Shown: one piece after another, positions 6,772 to 7,394 of the stretch
Position numbering within the stretch: the stretch's first letter is position 1
How the letters are laid out: each line of letters begins with the position of its first letter
Assembly (NCBI GenBank): GCA_035292605.1
Contig: DATDPT010000110.1
Span: 1 to 7,394 of the forward strand
Source: JALYNX01 sp035292605
GTDB taxonomy: Bacteria > Actinomycetota > Acidimicrobiia > Spongiisociales > ZC4RG35
DNA length: 7,394 nucleotides
Direction of reading: 5' to 3'
Made by a program: the position numbers and the translations under genes
The notes under the pieces: generated by a model
Databases searched by the model: none
The model's input: the letters and a program-made list of their open reading frames with translations, nothing else
Told to the model about the DNA's origin: nothing

Positions 6772-7146
6772 CTAAACGGTCAATTCGACGAATTGCGAAA
6801 GGACTAGTCCGTAGGCTACGAAGACCAGCAAGAGAGCCAAGGATGGTCCGAGCGGGCGTCGGTCCCGGTTTCCGGCCCAGCGGGCGACCCCGAAACCGAG
6901 CACCACCCAAAGCGTCACATCGAGAGGCCAGGCGACAACCACCGTGTCGGTGAAGAAGCCGATGATTGCCGAGATCGGGCCCCCCGCATAGAGCAGGCTC
7001 AGGCCGACGGTCTCGCAGGCGCCATCGCATGCGTCACGATTGATCAGCGTCAACCCGATGGCGAACAGGACGATCCCGAAACCGAGCAGGAAGCCGGTGG
7101 CTATCGCGGCGTCCCGGCAACCGGGCGGTTCATTGGCTCTGGGCAC
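6772..7146 (-). CDS. Small integral membrane protein, probably four transmembrane helices
   Basis: A 124-residue hydrophobic protein of unknown function. Likely membrane segments are about 13-35, 46-74 (may be one long or a re-entrant segment), 76-90 and 100-120. The loop after the first helix has Cys40 and Cys44 (CDGAC), which could form a disulfide if it faces outside. A basic stretch (RWAGNRDRR, 89-97) between the last two helices should be cytoplasmic by the positive-inside rule, which places the Cys loop outside if helix 2 spans once. The start is GTG at 7146 with no Shine-Dalgarno. It is followed 32 bp later by the small exported protein gene. I know of no family assignment from sequence alone. 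Confidence 0.7.
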   Translation of the reverse strand: MPRANEPPGCRDAAIATGFLLGFGIVLFAIGLTLINRDACDGACETVGLSLLYAGGPISAIIGFFTDTVVVAWPLDVTLWVVLGFGVARWAGNRDRRPLGPSLALLLVFVAYGLVLSQFVELTV

Positions 7147-7156
7147 GAGAGCACCG

Positions 7157-7184
7157 ATGGTATGCCCCTAAAGGCCGTCGCCAA
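7157..7184 (-). promoter_or_regulatory. Candidate promoter of the small membrane protein gene
   Basis: On the minus strand TTGGCG (7184-7179) and TACCAT (7162-7157) are separated by 16 nt. Transcription would begin about 4 nt before the GTG at 7146, nearly leaderless, in line with the absent Shine-Dalgarno. The matches to consensus are moderate. Confidence 0.3.
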
Positions 7185-7210
7185 TTCGATAGCTTGGTCG
7201 AGGCGACAAC

Positions 7211-7215
7211 GGAGG
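7211..7215 (+). promoter_or_regulatory. Ribosome binding site fixing the TTG start of the partial membrane gene
   Basis: GGAGG lies 6 nt before the TTG at 7222-7224, an ideal spacing. It identifies a real gene start at the right edge where no ATG is available. Confidence 0.7.
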
Positions 7216-7221
7216 TCTCAT

Positions 7222-7394
7222 TTGGAATTGCGCGACATTCTCTTGGTGCTCCACATTGCCGGAGCCGGCACCTGGTTCGGAGCCAACATCGTGCAGGCGG
7301 TGGTGCCCTCGATGGCGTTCAAGCAGGCCGGTACCACCGCTTCGGGGTGGTACCGGATCGCGGGGCGTCTCTCGACCGTTCTCTACATGCCGGC
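7222..7394 (+). CDS. Partial integral membrane protein (CopD/DUF2269-like N-terminus), runs off the right edge
   Basis: The first 57 codons of an open frame with no stop, beginning at TTG 7222 behind a strong GGAGG. The sequence opens with ELRDILLVLHIAGAGTWFG, a first membrane helix carrying a His (His11) and a GxGTWFG turn, then VQAVVPSMAFK and a Tyr/Arg-rich stretch (WYRIAGRLSTVLY) leading into the next helix. A His in the first helix followed by a Trp-x-Gly motif is seen in CopD-like and DUF2269-like membrane proteins; this resemblance is weak evidence for a family. The gene diverges from the small membrane protein gene across 75 bp. Function is unknown. Confidence 0.65.
   Translation, partial: MELRDILLVLHIAGAGTWFGANIVQAVVPSMAFKQAGTTASGWYRIAGRLSTVLYMP

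Noticed and set aside
6740..7030. Upstream extension of the small exported protein frame to 7030
   Set aside because: It overlaps the membrane protein gene in another frame on the same strand, is Arg/Pro/Gly-rich with no family look, and the signal sequence with a nearby GAAGGG points to the ATG at 6739.
7177..7207. GTCGCC/GGCGAC inverted repeat between the divergent genes at the right end
   Set aside because: Only 6 bp with a 19-nt loop and no extension; expected by chance in GC-rich DNA.

Overview
The window is GC-rich, densely packed bacterial chromosomal DNA. It holds seven complete protein genes and the first part of an eighth. I see no tRNA, rRNA, CRISPR array, insertion sequence or phage gene. 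The mycothiol-dependent maleylpyruvate isomerase-like gene points to an actinobacterium, because mycothiol is an actinobacterial thiol. Five of the eight genes use GTG or TTG starts, and several lack a Shine-Dalgarno sequence, which also fits. A class such as Acidimicrobiia is plausible, but that is a guess from general resemblance and not shown by the sequence.

Left block (53-5014, all minus strand, transcribed right to left): a four-gene cluster that looks like one operon. It begins with a large protein joining an N-terminal HExxH zincin-like domain to a C-terminal von Willebrand A (VWA) domain, resembling CobT. An overlapping AAA+ ATPase-like protein resembling CobS follows, then an extended LOG-family (lysine-decarboxylase-like fold) protein, then a DinB/MDMPI-fold metal-binding protein. 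The first two genes overlap by 8 bp with a good ribosome binding site, so their products are probably made in fixed proportion and act together. CobS and CobT are the chaperone-like subunits of aerobic cobaltochelatase, but no CobN is present here. The AAA+ protein has also lost both side chains that normally hold Mg2+ (Walker A Ser/Thr is Asp, Walker B Asp is Ser). This pair is the most unusual thing in the window.

Centre (5015-5144): a short divergent control region with a tandem pair of near-identical 14-mers and candidate -10 elements close to both starts, suggesting leaderless transcripts in both directions.

Right block: a plus-strand M16 (pitrilysin/processing-peptidase-like) zinc protease (5145-6398). 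It meets a minus-strand pair of small genes tail to tail with a 16-bp overlap: a secreted or anchored 118-residue protein and a 124-residue four-helix membrane protein. At the right edge a plus-strand membrane protein starts at a TTG with a clear GGAGG site and runs out of the window.
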